Part shown: one piece after another, positions 25,280 to 34,481 of the stretch
How positions within the stretch are numbered: the first letter of the stretch is position 1
Layout of the letters: every line of letters starts with the position of its first letter
Assembly (NCBI GenBank): GCA_963735455.1
Contig: CAVTKZ010000002.1
Location: 620,001-684,000, forward strand
Length of the DNA: 64,000 nucleotides
Origin: Palsa-1033 sp963735455
GTDB taxonomy: Bacteria; Chloroflexota; Limnocylindria; Limnocylindrales; CSP1-4
Reading direction: 5' to 3'
Notes under the pieces: generated by a model
The model's database searches: none
Told to the model about the DNA's origin: nothing
Seen by the model: only the letters and a program-made list of their open reading frames with translations
Position numbers and translations under genes: made by a program

Positions 25280-26119
25280 ATGGCTCGCGTGACCCCCGCC
25301 CGATCCGATCCCTCCGGCCGTAGGCCGGCGGTCGTCGAGCAGCCGCTCACGCCGTTGGGCACCGGCGGCAGCCGCCGGCCGGTCGGCCTGATCATCGTCC
25401 TCGTCGCCTTGCTCGCGATGCTCGTTTGGCAACCATGGAGCGGCGGTCCCCAGTCCGCCGGCGCGCCCTCCCCGGGATCCACCGCAGCGGTTGCCGGCCG
25501 GCCGGCAGCGCCACCGCCAACCGCTCCGGGTGTCGGGCGTTCAGCGGGGCCGAGCGGGGGAGCCGGCAGCTCGGGGACCGCGGACTACCTCTCGCTCGTC
25601 GACAACGAGTGGACCGTGGTCGCCCTGCTGAGCCCCACCCGTGCCGGGCCCGCCGAGGAGCCGGCCCTGCCACATCCCACCCCGCCGCCCGGGACGGGCA
25701 CGCCACTCCTCGTCCTGCAGCAGGGCGTGAACTTCAGCACGCAGCCGATCGAGCAGCCGGGCCACCCGAACCTGCCCTGCACGGCGAAGGCGGTCCCGCG
25801 GCTGCGCCTTGCCGTCCCGCTGCCCGCTGCCCGGGTCCTCTACCTCGGCGTGACGTACCCGGGCATGGACCCGGCGGTCACGGTGGCCGTTGCCGACCTC
25901 GATGGCGCGAACGTTCAGCTTTCGCGGGTCCGGTCGCTTGTCGTCTCCCTGAGCGGCCAGCCGATCGACGCCAGCTATCGCCTGCCGAACGCCGGGCCCG
26001 GCGCAGTCGCGATGTTCGCCCTGCCCCGCGGGACGGCGCTGCCGGATGGTTCGTACCGGTTCGAGCTCGATCTGCCGGGGGTGGGGCAGCGCTATCTGTA
26101 CGCGTGCGTGGGAGCGTGA
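25280..26119 (+). CDS. Membrane-anchored protein of unknown function
   Basis: I do not recognise the family. The 279-residue protein has a short basic cytoplasmic tail, one membrane helix at about residues 35-52 (VGLIIVLVALLAMLVW), a Pro/Gly/Ala/Ser-rich linker to about 105, and a compact exported domain with two cysteines (positions about 172 and 277) that could form a disulfide. The linker and single anchor suggest a domain held outside the membrane. It is alone on its strand between the exporter and a convergent transaldolase operon, and two perfect inverted repeats follow its stop. Confidence 0.6.
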   Translation: MARVTPARSDPSGRRPAVVEQPLTPLGTGGSRRPVGLIIVLVALLAMLVWQPWSGGPQSAGAPSPGSTAAVAGRPAAPPPTAPGVGRSAGPSGGAGSSGTADYLSLVDNEWTVVALLSPTRAGPAEEPALPHPTPPPGTGTPLLVLQQGVNFSTQPIEQPGHPNLPCTAKAVPRLRLAVPLPAARVLYLGVTYPGMDPAVTVAVADLDGANVQLSRVRSLVVSLSGQPIDASYRLPNAGPGAVAMFALPRGTALPDGSYRFELDLPGVGQRYLYACVGA

Positions 26120-26148
26120 CCAGCGGCGCTGGTGACCGGGGCCCGGTC
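26120..26148. terminator. Two adjacent inverted repeats after the stop codon
   Basis: CCAGCG-G-CGCTGG (26120-26132) and GACCGGG-G-CCCGGTC (26134-26148) follow directly after the preceding stop and lie between convergent genes. They could stop transcription from either side, though the loops are very tight and there is no T-run. Confidence 0.3.
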
Positions 26149-26189
26149 CGCCCAGCCAGCCTGAGCGGCGTCCCGCGGGCGGCGCCTCG

Positions 26190-27266
26190 CTAGGCCCGCA
26201 CGTCGGGGTTCGGTAGCAGGACGTCGTCGATCGTCCGGACCAGGTCCCAGTACGAGCCGATGAAGCCGCGCAGGGTGCGCACCGTCGCGCCGTAGCCGTC
26301 GAACTCGTCGATCGCCAGGCCGTCCGGCTCATAGGCCCGGACGAAGTCGGGAATCCGGGCCTGGAGCTCAGCCAGCCAGGCGTCCGGGACAGGATCGTCG
26401 AAGCGCGGTCGGACCTCGATCGACGACGCGTTGAAGCGCCGTTGCCAGGCGTAGGGGATCGTCAGCGAGATGTCGCCCCCGATCAGCTCCGACCAGTGCA
26501 GATGGTGGCGGTACGCGGCGGCCAGCAGGCGGGTCCGGTAGCCGCGCTCCCGGTAGATCCCGGCGGCCCGCTTGAGGACCGCGATTCCGGCCCAGTTGGG
26601 AGTCGCCGGATTGACGCTGATGTCATCGCGCTCGCAGATCGCCTTCATCCAGTCGTCGAGCCGGCCGACCATCAGGGTGCACACCGGGCTCATCGTCGCG
26701 ACCTCGAGGCCGGCCGCCTCGCGGCGCACGAGAGCTCGCTCGACGGCCGCGCCGACGGCCAGCGCCTGGGGCAGGGTGAACGAGACCGTCGCATTGATCG
26801 AGATCCCCAGGAAGGTCGCTTCCTCGATGGCCTGGAGGCCCGCCGCGCTGGCCGGGAACTTGACCTGCATGTTCGGGGCGAGGCCCGCGAAGCGCCGGCC
26901 CTGCTCGAGCATCGCCGCCGCGTCGCGATAGAGCGTCGGGTTGGTCTGGATCGATAGCCGCCCCGACCGCCCCGCCGTGCGCTCGAAGATCGGCTCGAGG
27001 ATCTTCGCCCCGCCAACGGCCATCTCCTCGATCAGCTGCCAGGTGATCTCGACGTCCGACGCCGAGGGCCGCTCGTCCCGAATTGCACGGACCCGGGGGA
27101 GCCAGGTGGCCAGCTCCTTCTTCAGGACCTCGCCCACGATCGTCGGATTCGAGGTCGCTCCGACGGCCCCGTTCGCGACCGCGTACTCGAGCTCGGCCGT
27201 CGCGCACGAGTCGTTCCAGTACTGGGTGGGCGTCGTCCGGGCCATCAGGCCCAGGGGTGTCTCCAC
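26190..27266 (-). CDS. tal: Transaldolase-family protein
   Basis: The protein has 358 residues from a GTG at 27266; an ATG at 27245 is a weaker alternative. TSNPTIVGEVLK is the transaldolase start motif, SIQTNPTLYRD follows, and NMQVKFPAS holds the Schiff-base lysine. SINATVSFTLPQALAVG completes the barrel. True transaldolase moves a dihydroxyacetone unit between sugar phosphates; the extended family also includes fructose-6-phosphate aldolases and glucose-6-phosphate isomerase fusions. It is the last gene of an operon with an IolE-like isomerase, a Zn-dehydrogenase and a Pot-type importer, so it may cleave the final phosphorylated or keto intermediate there rather than serve central metabolism. 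Confidence 0.8.
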   Translation of the reverse strand: METPLGLMARTTPTQYWNDSCATAELEYAVANGAVGATSNPTIVGEVLKKELATWLPRVRAIRDERPSASDVEITWQLIEEMAVGGAKILEPIFERTAGRSGRLSIQTNPTLYRDAAAMLEQGRRFAGLAPNMQVKFPASAAGLQAIEEATFLGISINATVSFTLPQALAVGAAVERALVRREAAGLEVATMSPVCTLMVGRLDDWMKAICERDDISVNPATPNWAGIAVLKRAAGIYRERGYRTRLLAAAYRHHLHWSELIGGDISLTIPYAWQRRFNASSIEVRPRFDDPVPDAWLAELQARIPDFVRAYEPDGLAIDEFDGYGATVRTLRGFIGSYWDLVRTIDDVLLPNPDVRA

Positions 27267-28195
27267 TAGATCCCCAGCGGGCGCAGATAGTCGCGGTTGG
27301 CGCGTTGCCCGGCCACGACGGACTCGGGCGTATCGGTGGAGCGCAGGGCCTGGTCCTGCTCGATGACCAGCCAGCCCCGGTAGCCGTACGTCCGCAGCGC
27401 TTCGATGACCGAGTCGATCTTCGAATCCCCGGCGCCGAGCGCGCAGAAGACGCCCCGACTGAGGGCCTCCTCGAGGCCCTTGTCGTCGGCCGCCACGCTG
27501 TCGATCACGGCGCTCCGGCAGTCCTTGATGTGGACGTGCCGGATGAGCTCGTGATAGTCGTGGACCGCCTGGGTGGGATCCGCCCCGCCGTAGCGGAAGT
27601 GGCCGGTGTCAAGGCACAGTCCCAGCAGCGAGGGGTCGATCGCGTCGAGGACCCGGGCGATCTCGCCGGCTGTCTCGATGTAGGTTCCGGCGTGGGGATG
27701 GAGGACGGGTTCGAAGCCCTCCGCCCGGCAAACCTCCGCGGCGCGATGGAGGTTGTCGACGAGGGTCTGGAAGCGGGCGTCCGAGAGCCATGCCTCGGGA
27801 TGGCTGGCGATCCGGCCGGACATCGCCAGGCGCACCGGCTCGTCGAAGTGGTCGGCGAGCACGGCGAACGGGCGGGAGCCGGAGGGCGAGCCCTCGGCCA
27901 GCACACGCAGGCTGTCCTTGAGCACGGCCCGATCCTCGGCCGCTCGCTCGGCCCGGCTGAAGTGCTGCGGGATGAAGGCGCCCACGAGCTCGAGGTTCCG
28001 GCGGGTCAGGCGGTCCCTGACCTGGGCCGCATCCCCGAGGAAGCCGGGCGGGCCGAGCTCGGTGCCCTCGAAGCCGATGTCGACCATCCAGTCGAGCATG
28101 TCGTCGGGCGCCGGCATCCAGGCGTCGTCGCTGAGGACCTCGTCGACGCCGAAGGAGACGGGCGCGCTGGCGACCCGGAAGGAGGCGGTGGTCAT
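27266..28195 (-). CDS. IolE/inosose dehydratase-like TIM-barrel protein
   Basis: The protein has 309 residues from ATG 28195 and the AP endonuclease 2/IolE fold. VSFGVDEVLSDDAWMPAPDDMLDWMVDIGFEGTELGPPGFLG is characteristic of inosose dehydratases, as are LHPHAGTYIE, LCLDTGHFRYGG and HVHIKD for the metal site. IolE dehydrates scyllo-inosose to the dione taken by IolD. An iolD gene and iolB, iolC and iolG lie in the partner operon to the right, so this is the best candidate for the missing dehydratase. It overlaps the transaldolase start by one base. A 2-keto-sugar isomerase is the alternative. Confidence 0.78.
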   Translation of the reverse strand: MTTASFRVASAPVSFGVDEVLSDDAWMPAPDDMLDWMVDIGFEGTELGPPGFLGDAAQVRDRLTRRNLELVGAFIPQHFSRAERAAEDRAVLKDSLRVLAEGSPSGSRPFAVLADHFDEPVRLAMSGRIASHPEAWLSDARFQTLVDNLHRAAEVCRAEGFEPVLHPHAGTYIETAGEIARVLDAIDPSLLGLCLDTGHFRYGGADPTQAVHDYHELIRHVHIKDCRSAVIDSVAADDKGLEEALSRGVFCALGAGDSKIDSVIEALRTYGYRGWLVIEQDQALRSTDTPESVVAGQRANRDYLRPLGI

Positions 28196-28221
28196 GGTCG
28201 GTTCCCCTGGAGCTTCTTCGA

Positions 28222-29223
28222 TCATGGCTTGATGACGATCTTGACGGCCTCGCCCGAGCGCAGCCGGCCAATCCCGGCGACGGTGTCGTCGAGCGCGAAC
28301 GTGGCGGTGACCATCGGCGCGAGGTTCAGCTGGCCGCTCTCGACCAGGCGGATGGCCGCCGGAAAGGTGAAGTTCGAGATGTACGAGCCCAGGATCGACA
28401 GGCCCTTTTCGACGATCTCGACCTGGTGCACGGGCGGATGGGCGTTCTGGTTCATCCCGAAGATGATCACCCGGGCACCCATCCCGGCCGCCTGGATCGC
28501 TTGGGGCAGCACCGCCCCGACCGCATCGACCACGACATCCGCCCCGGCCGGCAACATCTCGGTTCGCCGCGCGGCCCATTCGTCGGGGGTGAGCACGTCG
28601 TCCGCGCCGAGCGCCCGGGCGACCGGGCCGCGCGCCGGGCTCGGCTCCACGACGATGATCCGGCCGGCGCCCGCGGCATGGAAGACCGCGGTGAACAGGC
28701 AGCCGATTGCTCCCGCGCCGAAAACGACCACCGCTTCGCCCGGCCGGAGGCCCGCCCGGTTCGTCCCGTTGACGACACAGGCGAGGGGTTCGACGAGGGC
28801 GGCCAGCTCGGCCGGCACGTCCTCGGAGATTGGATAGACGCTGTTCGCCGGGGCGGTCACGTACTCCGCCAGCGCACCGTCGCGGTAGACGCCGAGGGCC
28901 ACGATATTCGTGCAATTAGCCGGCCGGCCGGCCCGGCACGAGTCGCATGCCCCGCACTTCGGATCGGGATCGCACACGACGCGGCTGCCGACCGCGAGAT
29001 CCTTGACCGCGGCTCCGAGCCCGCGGATGCGACCGACGAACTCGTGGCCAATGATCACCGGCGGGGTCGACGGGTGGCCGGGCGGGATGTTGATGATCTG
29101 GACATCCGACCCGCACACGCCGCAGGCCTCGACCTCGATCAGGACCTCGTCGGCGGCCGGCACCGGCTCCGGGACATCACGGACGACCAGGCGACCTTCG
29201 CCTTCATAGACTGCGGCGCGCAT
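28222..29223 (-). CDS. Zinc-dependent medium-chain alcohol/polyol dehydrogenase
   Basis: The 333-residue MDR enzyme has catalytic-zinc ligands Cys37 in CGVCGSD and His60/Glu61 in GHEF. The structural-zinc cysteines are at 90, 93, 96 and 104 (CGACDSC). VVVFGAGAIGCL is the NAD-binding loop and Glu/Asp-type coenzyme choice suggests NAD. Family members oxidise sorbitol, threonine, or inositol-like polyols. AAGGAGG lies 8 bases before the ATG. Set between the LLM oxidoreductase and the IolE-like gene in an importer operon, it may oxidise the imported polyol. Which polyol is not known. Confidence 0.85.
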   Translation of the reverse strand: MRAAVYEGEGRLVVRDVPEPVPAADEVLIEVEACGVCGSDVQIINIPPGHPSTPPVIIGHEFVGRIRGLGAAVKDLAVGSRVVCDPDPKCGACDSCRAGRPANCTNIVALGVYRDGALAEYVTAPANSVYPISEDVPAELAALVEPLACVVNGTNRAGLRPGEAVVVFGAGAIGCLFTAVFHAAGAGRIIVVEPSPARGPVARALGADDVLTPDEWAARRTEMLPAGADVVVDAVGAVLPQAIQAAGMGARVIIFGMNQNAHPPVHQVEIVEKGLSILGSYISNFTFPAAIRLVESGQLNLAPMVTATFALDDTVAGIGRLRSGEAVKIVIKP

Positions 29224-29262
29224 CAGATGGAACCTCCTTGGCTTGGGCAGGGTGGCAGGGGG

Positions 29263-30264
29263 TCACGCCAGGTGAGTCCGGACGGGACCGGCCAGGCGTT
29301 CGATCGTCTCGTCGTCGATGGGCGTGGGCAGGTCGACGACCGCCTCCTCGGCGCCGGCCTGGTGCCATCCCCGCAGGAGGCCGGTGACGGTTTCCTCGGT
29401 GTCCGCGAGGGGCGAGCTGGCTGCCCACTGCCGGGCCTCCTCGGCGCCGCCGCCCTGTCGGGCCAGGATTGCCGCGAGGGCGTCGACCGCTTCCGCGCGG
29501 GACGCGCGGATGCAGATTGGCTGGATGCCCACCGTCCGCCGGATCGAGCGCGGGTCGCGACCGATGGCGGCGCAGTGCTCGTCGAGCACGGCGTTCTTGT
29601 GGGCGTAGGTCTGCGGATCGCCCTCGCCGTTCCAGATGTCCGCATCGCGGGCGACGATCCGCAGGGTGCGCTTCTCGCCGCTGCCCCCGATCAGCAGGGG
29701 CAGATGGGCCTGGACCGGGGCTGGGTCGTTGCGCACGTCCTGGCCGCTGACCCAGCGACCCGTCAGCGTCACCGCCGCGCCGTCGAGCAGGCCGCGGGCA
29801 AGGGCGCTCGCCTCGTCAAGCCGGCTGATCCGGTCGCCGAGCGAGAGCACCTCGTAGCCGAACGCGCGGTGCTCGGGCTCGTGCCAGCCGGCGCCCAGGC
29901 CGAGGATCGTCCGGCCCCGGCTCTCATGATCGAGGGCGGTGGCCATCTTGACGGTCAGCCCGACGTTCCGGTAGCCGACGCCACTGACCAGCATCCCGAC
30001 GGGGACCGTGCTCGTCCGGGCAGCCCAGGCGGCCAGGGTCATCCAGCCTTCGAAGACCGGACCGTGGGCCCCCAGGACCGGACCACTGGCGTCACCCAGG
30101 ATCGGCATCAAGTGGTCGTTGGCGAAGAGGCTCGCGAAGCCCATTGCCTCGATCCGTTCGCCAGCGAGCATCAGCTCCGGCCAGGATGCTGCCTGGCCCC
30201 AGACCTGGAATCCGACGCGGAGCGGTGCCTCCGGGCCCGAGCGCGAGCCGAGGAGAAGGCTCAA
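29263..30264 (-). CDS. LLM-class flavin/F420-dependent oxidoreductase
   Basis: The 333-residue luciferase-like barrel starts at a TTG (30264). LRVGFQVWGQAASWPELM, SLFANDHLMPI, TVPVGMLVSGVGYRNVGLTVKMATALDHESRGRTILGLGAGWHEPEHRAFG and LPLLIGGSGEKRTLR are hallmark segments of the F420-type LLM group. Members oxidise or reduce small organics using F420 or FMN. It follows the permease stop by 10 bases in the same operon. Its role in cyclitol use is inferred only from position. Alternative: an FMN-dependent monooxygenase. Confidence 0.82.
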   Translation of the reverse strand: MSLLLGSRSGPEAPLRVGFQVWGQAASWPELMLAGERIEAMGFASLFANDHLMPILGDASGPVLGAHGPVFEGWMTLAAWAARTSTVPVGMLVSGVGYRNVGLTVKMATALDHESRGRTILGLGAGWHEPEHRAFGYEVLSLGDRISRLDEASALARGLLDGAAVTLTGRWVSGQDVRNDPAPVQAHLPLLIGGSGEKRTLRIVARDADIWNGEGDPQTYAHKNAVLDEHCAAIGRDPRSIRRTVGIQPICIRASRAEAVDALAAILARQGGGAEEARQWAASSPLADTEETVTGLLRGWHQAGAEEAVVDLPTPIDDETIERLAGPVRTHLA

Positions 30265-30274
30265 CCGGGCGGGC

Positions 30275-31123
30275 TCATTGGGATCGGCGGCCGCGCAGCC
30301 GCCGGCTGCCGGTCAGCAGCACTGAGCCGACCGCGACCGCAGACAGCGACACGACGAGGATGACCGTCGCGATCGCATTGACCTCGGGCGTCACCCCGAA
30401 CTTGATCTGGGTATAGATGTACAGCGGCAGGGTCTGCTGCGGGCCGATCAGGAAGAACGTGATCACGAACTCGTCGATCGACAGGGTGACGCACAAGAGC
30501 GCACCAGCCAGGATCGCCGGGGCGATCAGGGGCAGGACGATGTGGCGGAGCGTCCGCCACGGTCCCGCGCCGAGATCGGCGGCGGCCCACTCGAGGCGGC
30601 GGTCGAAGCCCTGCAGTCGGGAGGCGACGATCAGGACGACGAACGGGATCGTGAAGACGAGGTGGCCGGCGACCACGGTGTACAGGCCAAGCTGGAGGTG
30701 GAGCGCCTGACGGAAGAAGATCAGCAGCCCGATGCCGATCAGGAAGCCGGGGATCATGATCGGCAGGGTGAAGCCCAGGCGCAGGACCCCGGGGGCGCGG
30801 ACTCCACCGCGGACCAGCGGAAACGCGGCCATCGTGCCGACGATCGAGGCGATGATCGTCACCGCAACGGCGACCTCCACCGAGGTCAGCAGGGCCGCCT
30901 GGATTGACGAGTCGGCCGCCAGGACCTGGTACCAGTGCAGGGTCAGGCCGGTGATCGGCAGGCCCGGCGTCGCTGCGTCCTCGAATGAAAACAGGATCAG
31001 GAACCCGATCGGCAGGTACAGGAAGACCAGCATCGCGCCGGTCAGGACGATCAGCGACCAGCGCGTCTGCCGAGCGAAGCGGCTGACCGGCATCGTCTCG
31101 AGCGGGCTGGTCCCCCTAGCCAC
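30275..31123 (-). CDS. potC: ABC transporter permease (PotC type)
   Basis: The 282-residue membrane protein has six helices and the PotC-type inner loop (RLEWAAADLGAGPWRTLRHIVLPLIAPAIL), the EAA site that docks the ATPase. It overlaps the PotB-type stop by 8 bases. With the paired permease, ATPase and binding lipoprotein upstream it completes a spermidine/putrescine-type importer. In this regulon the substrate may instead be a cyclitol or aminocyclitol. Confidence 0.88.
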   Translation of the reverse strand: MARGTSPLETMPVSRFARQTRWSLIVLTGAMLVFLYLPIGFLILFSFEDAATPGLPITGLTLHWYQVLAADSSIQAALLTSVEVAVAVTIIASIVGTMAAFPLVRGGVRAPGVLRLGFTLPIMIPGFLIGIGLLIFFRQALHLQLGLYTVVAGHLVFTIPFVVLIVASRLQGFDRRLEWAAADLGAGPWRTLRHIVLPLIAPAILAGALLCVTLSIDEFVITFFLIGPQQTLPLYIYTQIKFGVTPEVNAIATVILVVSLSAVAVGSVLLTGSRRLRGRRSQ

Positions 31124-32033
31124 TGGTCACCACGTCCTCGACCCGGAACGACTTCCGGAACACGATCATGATCGCGGTCACGAAGGTCGCGATGACGATT
31201 GCCAGGGCGGCGCCCTCCGCGAACTGGTCATTCCGGAGGAAGTTCACGACAAGGTTCGCGATCAGGCTGCTCTGGGCGCCGCCAACCAGGGTCGGCGTCA
31301 GGAACTCACCCAGGATCGGGATGAACACGAAGATGCAGGCGGTGATGATCCCGGCCCGGATCTGCGGAAGCAGGATGTGCCGGAACGCCTGGTCCGGCCG
31401 CGCTCCGAGGTCCTGGGCTGCGTTGAGCTGGGTGAAGTCGAACTTCTCCAGCGAGGCATACAGGGCCAACAGGGCGAACGGGAAGTAGATGTAGGTGAGC
31501 ACCACGAAGACGCCCGGATCGTCGTAGTTGAAGATGTCCAGGGGGACCTTGATGACCCCGATTGCCTGGAGGATCTGGTTGAGCGCGCCGTGCTCGCCGA
31601 GGATTGCCTGCCAGGCATAGACCCGGACGAGGTAGCTCGTCCAGAACGGGACGATCACGGCCAGCAGGATCACCCGCTGGGTCAGCTTGCCCGTGTAGCG
31701 CACGAGGAAGTAGGCGAAGGGCAGGCCGATCGCGAGTGCCGTCACGGTGACGAGGGCAGCCATGACCAGGGTCTTGAGGAAGGTCCGCAGGTAGGTTCCC
31801 TGGAGGAAGAACCGGGCGTAGTTCTCGAGGTTCCAGTCGGGCACGGCGACGAAATCGTTGTTCGTCCGCCAGAAGCTGAACACGAACATGATTCCCATCG
31901 GGACCAGGAACAGGAAGAGGAGCACGGCAAGGCCCGGCAGGGCCGGTAGGGCCCTGCCGAAGCGCTTGACGAGCCCGGACGAGGATCCGGCGGCTGGGCC
32001 CGAAGGGACCCCGCCGTCGGAAGCCACGGTCAT
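31116..32033 (-). CDS. potB: ABC transporter permease (PotB type)
   Basis: The 305-residue permease has an N-terminal tail of about 28 residues, then LPALPGLAVLLFLFLVPMGIMFVFSFW and further helices. The EAA loop TQLNAAQDLGARPDQAFRHILLPQIRAGI is intact. It overlaps the PotC-type gene and is 26 bases after the binding-protein stop. No frameshift is seen in either permease of this importer, unlike the CUT1 permeases at 15-16 kb. Confidence 0.88.
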   Translation of the reverse strand: MTVASDGGVPSGPAAGSSSGLVKRFGRALPALPGLAVLLFLFLVPMGIMFVFSFWRTNNDFVAVPDWNLENYARFFLQGTYLRTFLKTLVMAALVTVTALAIGLPFAYFLVRYTGKLTQRVILLAVIVPFWTSYLVRVYAWQAILGEHGALNQILQAIGVIKVPLDIFNYDDPGVFVVLTYIYFPFALLALYASLEKFDFTQLNAAQDLGARPDQAFRHILLPQIRAGIITACIFVFIPILGEFLTPTLVGGAQSSLIANLVVNFLRNDQFAEGAALAIVIATFVTAIMIVFRKSFRVEDVVTSG

Positions 32034-32058
32034 CTCAGGTTGAGGTGAAGTCGCTGCC

Positions 32059-33237
32059 CTATGAGCCGAAGACGTCGTTGAACGCGGCGATGGCGGCCTG
32101 GGTCGAGGTACCGGGGCCCTTGAGGGTCATCGTATTGACCGTCTCGGGCTTGTTGAAGAGCAGGTGATCGGCGAGCTCCTGCTGGCCCTGGTTGATCAGC
32201 AGCTTGTAGGCCGCCTCACTGAACAGCGGCCGCCGGTTGATCATGAAGTTGGCGGCGACGTACTCGGCCTGCTCGTGGACCTCGAGGAAGGGCATCAGCA
32301 GGTTGTTGTTGGCGCCACCGTGGACGAGCATCTCGGCGTCCATCCAGCCGATGGAGCCTTCCTTGGGAGTGAACGTCGTGAGCTTCGGGCCACCCTGGTC
32401 CATGACGGCCGTGTCGGCTCCGAGGTTGATCGTCGCGATCCAGGCCTCGCCGTTCTTGAGGGCGGCGACCGTGTCGGTGGCCTGCGGTGCAAGGCGCAGG
32501 ATGTTCGGCTTCAGCTGGACGAGGAGCGCCTTTGCCTGGGCGACCTCGGCGTCGGTCATGTTGTAGGGATCCTTGACTCCGGCGGCCTTGCCCATGTAGG
32601 CCATGACCTCGACCGGCTGGTCCTCGACGACGACACGCTTGCGGTACTTCGGGTCCAGCAGGAGCTGCCACGAGTCGGCGCCCGCGGTCACGTGAGCCGG
32701 GTCGTAGGTGATCTGGATCGGCGCCCAGCCGTTCGGATAGCCGAGGTAGCCGGCCGGGCTGGTCCAGATCGCGAATTCGCGGGCGACCGAGTACAGCTGG
32801 CTGGCCACCTTCAGTGAGTTGATATCGAACGCATCGATCAGCTGGTGCTGGTAGAAGTAGGGCACCCACAGTGCATCTTCCGAGACCAGGTCGATCTGGC
32901 CGCCGACCTGCTGGACCTTGGTGTAGGCGTCGATGTCGTCGCTGAAGCTGGTGATGTTTGCCTTGATCCCGATATCGGCCGCGATCTTGTCCATCTCGGC
33001 CTGGTACCAGTGGTCGCCCCAGGTCAGCCAGTTGAAGGTGCCCGTCGGGCCGGGCGTGGCGGCTGCCGACGGCGCGGCGCCCGATGCCAGCGGGGCGGCA
33101 CTCGCCGCTGGCGGTGTCGCGGTCGCGCCAGAGGCCCCGCAGGCCGCCAGGAACGCCCCCAATCCGGCGGTCGCTCCGACCGCCCCGGCGAGTCTCAGGA
33201 ACTCTCGCCGACCGAGATGCTGGTTGAGATCAACCAT
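32059..33237 (-). CDS. potD: Extracellular binding lipoprotein of a Pot-type ABC importer
   Basis: The protein has 392 residues from ATG 33237, with GGAGGAGG upstream. A twin-arginine motif (GRREFLRL, 9-16) leads to a lipobox cysteine at 33 (AACGAS). After an Ala/Pro linker the fold is the PotD/Fe(III)-type bilobal protein (FNWLTWGDHW, WAPIQITYDPAHV). It is encoded between the ATPase and the permeases in the usual polyamine-importer set. The polyamine-contacting acidic cluster is not obvious to me, so the ligand may not be spermidine. Promoter control is through the LacI-type operator at 34423. Confidence 0.85.
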   Translation of the reverse strand: MVDLNQHLGRREFLRLAGAVGATAGLGAFLAACGASGATATPPAASAAPLASGAAPSAAATPGPTGTFNWLTWGDHWYQAEMDKIAADIGIKANITSFSDDIDAYTKVQQVGGQIDLVSEDALWVPYFYQHQLIDAFDINSLKVASQLYSVAREFAIWTSPAGYLGYPNGWAPIQITYDPAHVTAGADSWQLLLDPKYRKRVVVEDQPVEVMAYMGKAAGVKDPYNMTDAEVAQAKALLVQLKPNILRLAPQATDTVAALKNGEAWIATINLGADTAVMDQGGPKLTTFTPKEGSIGWMDAEMLVHGGANNNLLMPFLEVHEQAEYVAANFMINRRPLFSEAAYKLLINQGQQELADHLLFNKPETVNTMTLKGPGTSTQAAIAAFNDVFGS

Positions 33238-33261
33238 TCCGTCCTCCTCCAATCATCGTCG

Positions 33262-34389
33262 CTACTCGCGGATCAGTGCTGCGTTCTCGGTTCGCCACCA
33301 TACGCAAACCTCCTCACCCAACTCGCGCTGCCTGTCGGCGGTCGAATCCCTGGTTCCGTGCGGTCTCACCACGACCATCTCGCCGGCCGCCGTCGAGACC
33401 GTGATTCGTGTGTGATTGCCGAGAAAGGCGACGTTGACGACGCGGGCCGCCAGCCCGCGCGGGCCGTCGCTCGAGTCGGCCTGGCGGAGGGCCAGGAACT
33501 CGGGCCGGATCATCAGTGTCGCCGGCCCCGCCTCGGCGTCGCCCTGCACGTCCACGACGGCGCTGCCGACATCGAACACGGCCTGGCCATCGTCTCGGCG
33601 GACGGTGCCCGCCAGGAAGTTTGTATCGCCGACGAAATCGGCCACGAACCGGTTGGCGGGTCGATCGTAGACCTCCCGGGGCGAGCCCTGCTGGAGAACG
33701 TTGCCGTTCGACATGATGGCGATCTGGGTGGCCATCGACAGGGCCTCTTCCTGGTCGTGGGTGACGAAGACGAAGGTCGTGCCGACCTGCCGATGGATTC
33801 GGGCCAGCTCCGTCTGCATCTGCTTGCGCAGCTTGAGGTCGAGGGCCCCGAGCGGCTCGTCGAGGAGGAGCACCGCGGGCCGCTTGGCCAGGGCCCTCGC
33901 CAGGGCGACCCGCTGCTGCTGCCCGCCGGACATCTGGGCCGGGAGCCGACCGGCGAGGCCGCTCAGCCCGACGAGCTCCAGGTACTCACGCGTGCGCTGG
34001 GCGATGTCGGCCTTTGACAGCTTTTCCATCCGCAGGCCGAAGGCAACATTCTCGGCCACGGTCATGTGGGGAAAGAGGGCGTAGCTCTGGAAGACCGTGT
34101 TCACGTTGCGCTTGTGCGGCGGCAGGTCGTTGACCGTGCGGCCCTCGATGAGCAGGTCGCCCGAGGTGAGCGGGATGAACCCACCGATCAGGTTGAGGGT
34201 CGTGGTCTTGCCGCAACCGGAGGGGCCCAGCAGGCAGAAGAACTCGCCCGGCTTGATGACCATTGAGACGTCGTCGAGGGCGACGGCATCGCCATAGCGT
34301 TTGGTCGCGTGGCGTAGCTCGATCGCGGGAACCGGCTCAGCCAAGTCGGGGTCCGCGCGACGCCCAGGCCGGGGCTGGCTGGTGACCAC
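33262..34389 (-). CDS. potA: ABC transporter ATP-binding protein (PotA type)
   Basis: The 375-residue ATPase starts at a GTG (34389) and reads AIELRHATKRYGDAVALDDVSM. Walker A is GPSGCGKTT, the Q-loop NTVFQSYALFPHMTV, signature MSGGQQQRVALARAL, Walker B LLLDEPLGALD and the switch THDQEEAL. A C-terminal TOBE domain (MIRPEFL, then LGNHTRITV) is present. It is the first gene of the leftward importer-plus-catabolism operon and diverges from the CehA/McbA gene, with a LacI operator between them. Confidence 0.92.
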   Translation of the reverse strand: MVTSQPRPGRRADPDLAEPVPAIELRHATKRYGDAVALDDVSMVIKPGEFFCLLGPSGCGKTTTLNLIGGFIPLTSGDLLIEGRTVNDLPPHKRNVNTVFQSYALFPHMTVAENVAFGLRMEKLSKADIAQRTREYLELVGLSGLAGRLPAQMSGGQQQRVALARALAKRPAVLLLDEPLGALDLKLRKQMQTELARIHRQVGTTFVFVTHDQEEALSMATQIAIMSNGNVLQQGSPREVYDRPANRFVADFVGDTNFLAGTVRRDDGQAVFDVGSAVVDVQGDAEAGPATLMIRPEFLALRQADSSDGPRGLAARVVNVAFLGNHTRITVSTAAGEMVVVRPHGTRDSTADRQRELGEEVCVWWRTENAALIRE

Positions 34390-34419
34390 AGGCTCCAGGT
34401 CCGGGCATCAAGCATCCTC

Positions 34420-34448
34420 TTGTGCAACCGTTTGTACGATGCTAGCGT
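34420..34448 (+). promoter_or_regulatory. LacI-type operator A inside a rightward promoter
   Basis: TGCAACCGTTTGTA at 34423-34436 is 12 of 14 to TGCAACCGATTGCA and lies between TTGTGC (-35, 34420-34425) and TAGCGT (-10, 34443-34448, 17-base spacer). It can control the CehA/McbA gene and the divergent potA operon. The -35/-10 assignment is moderate. Confidence 0.6.
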
Positions 34449-34481
34449 CTGGTGTATGGCCCGTCAATATGGACCGCGCCG

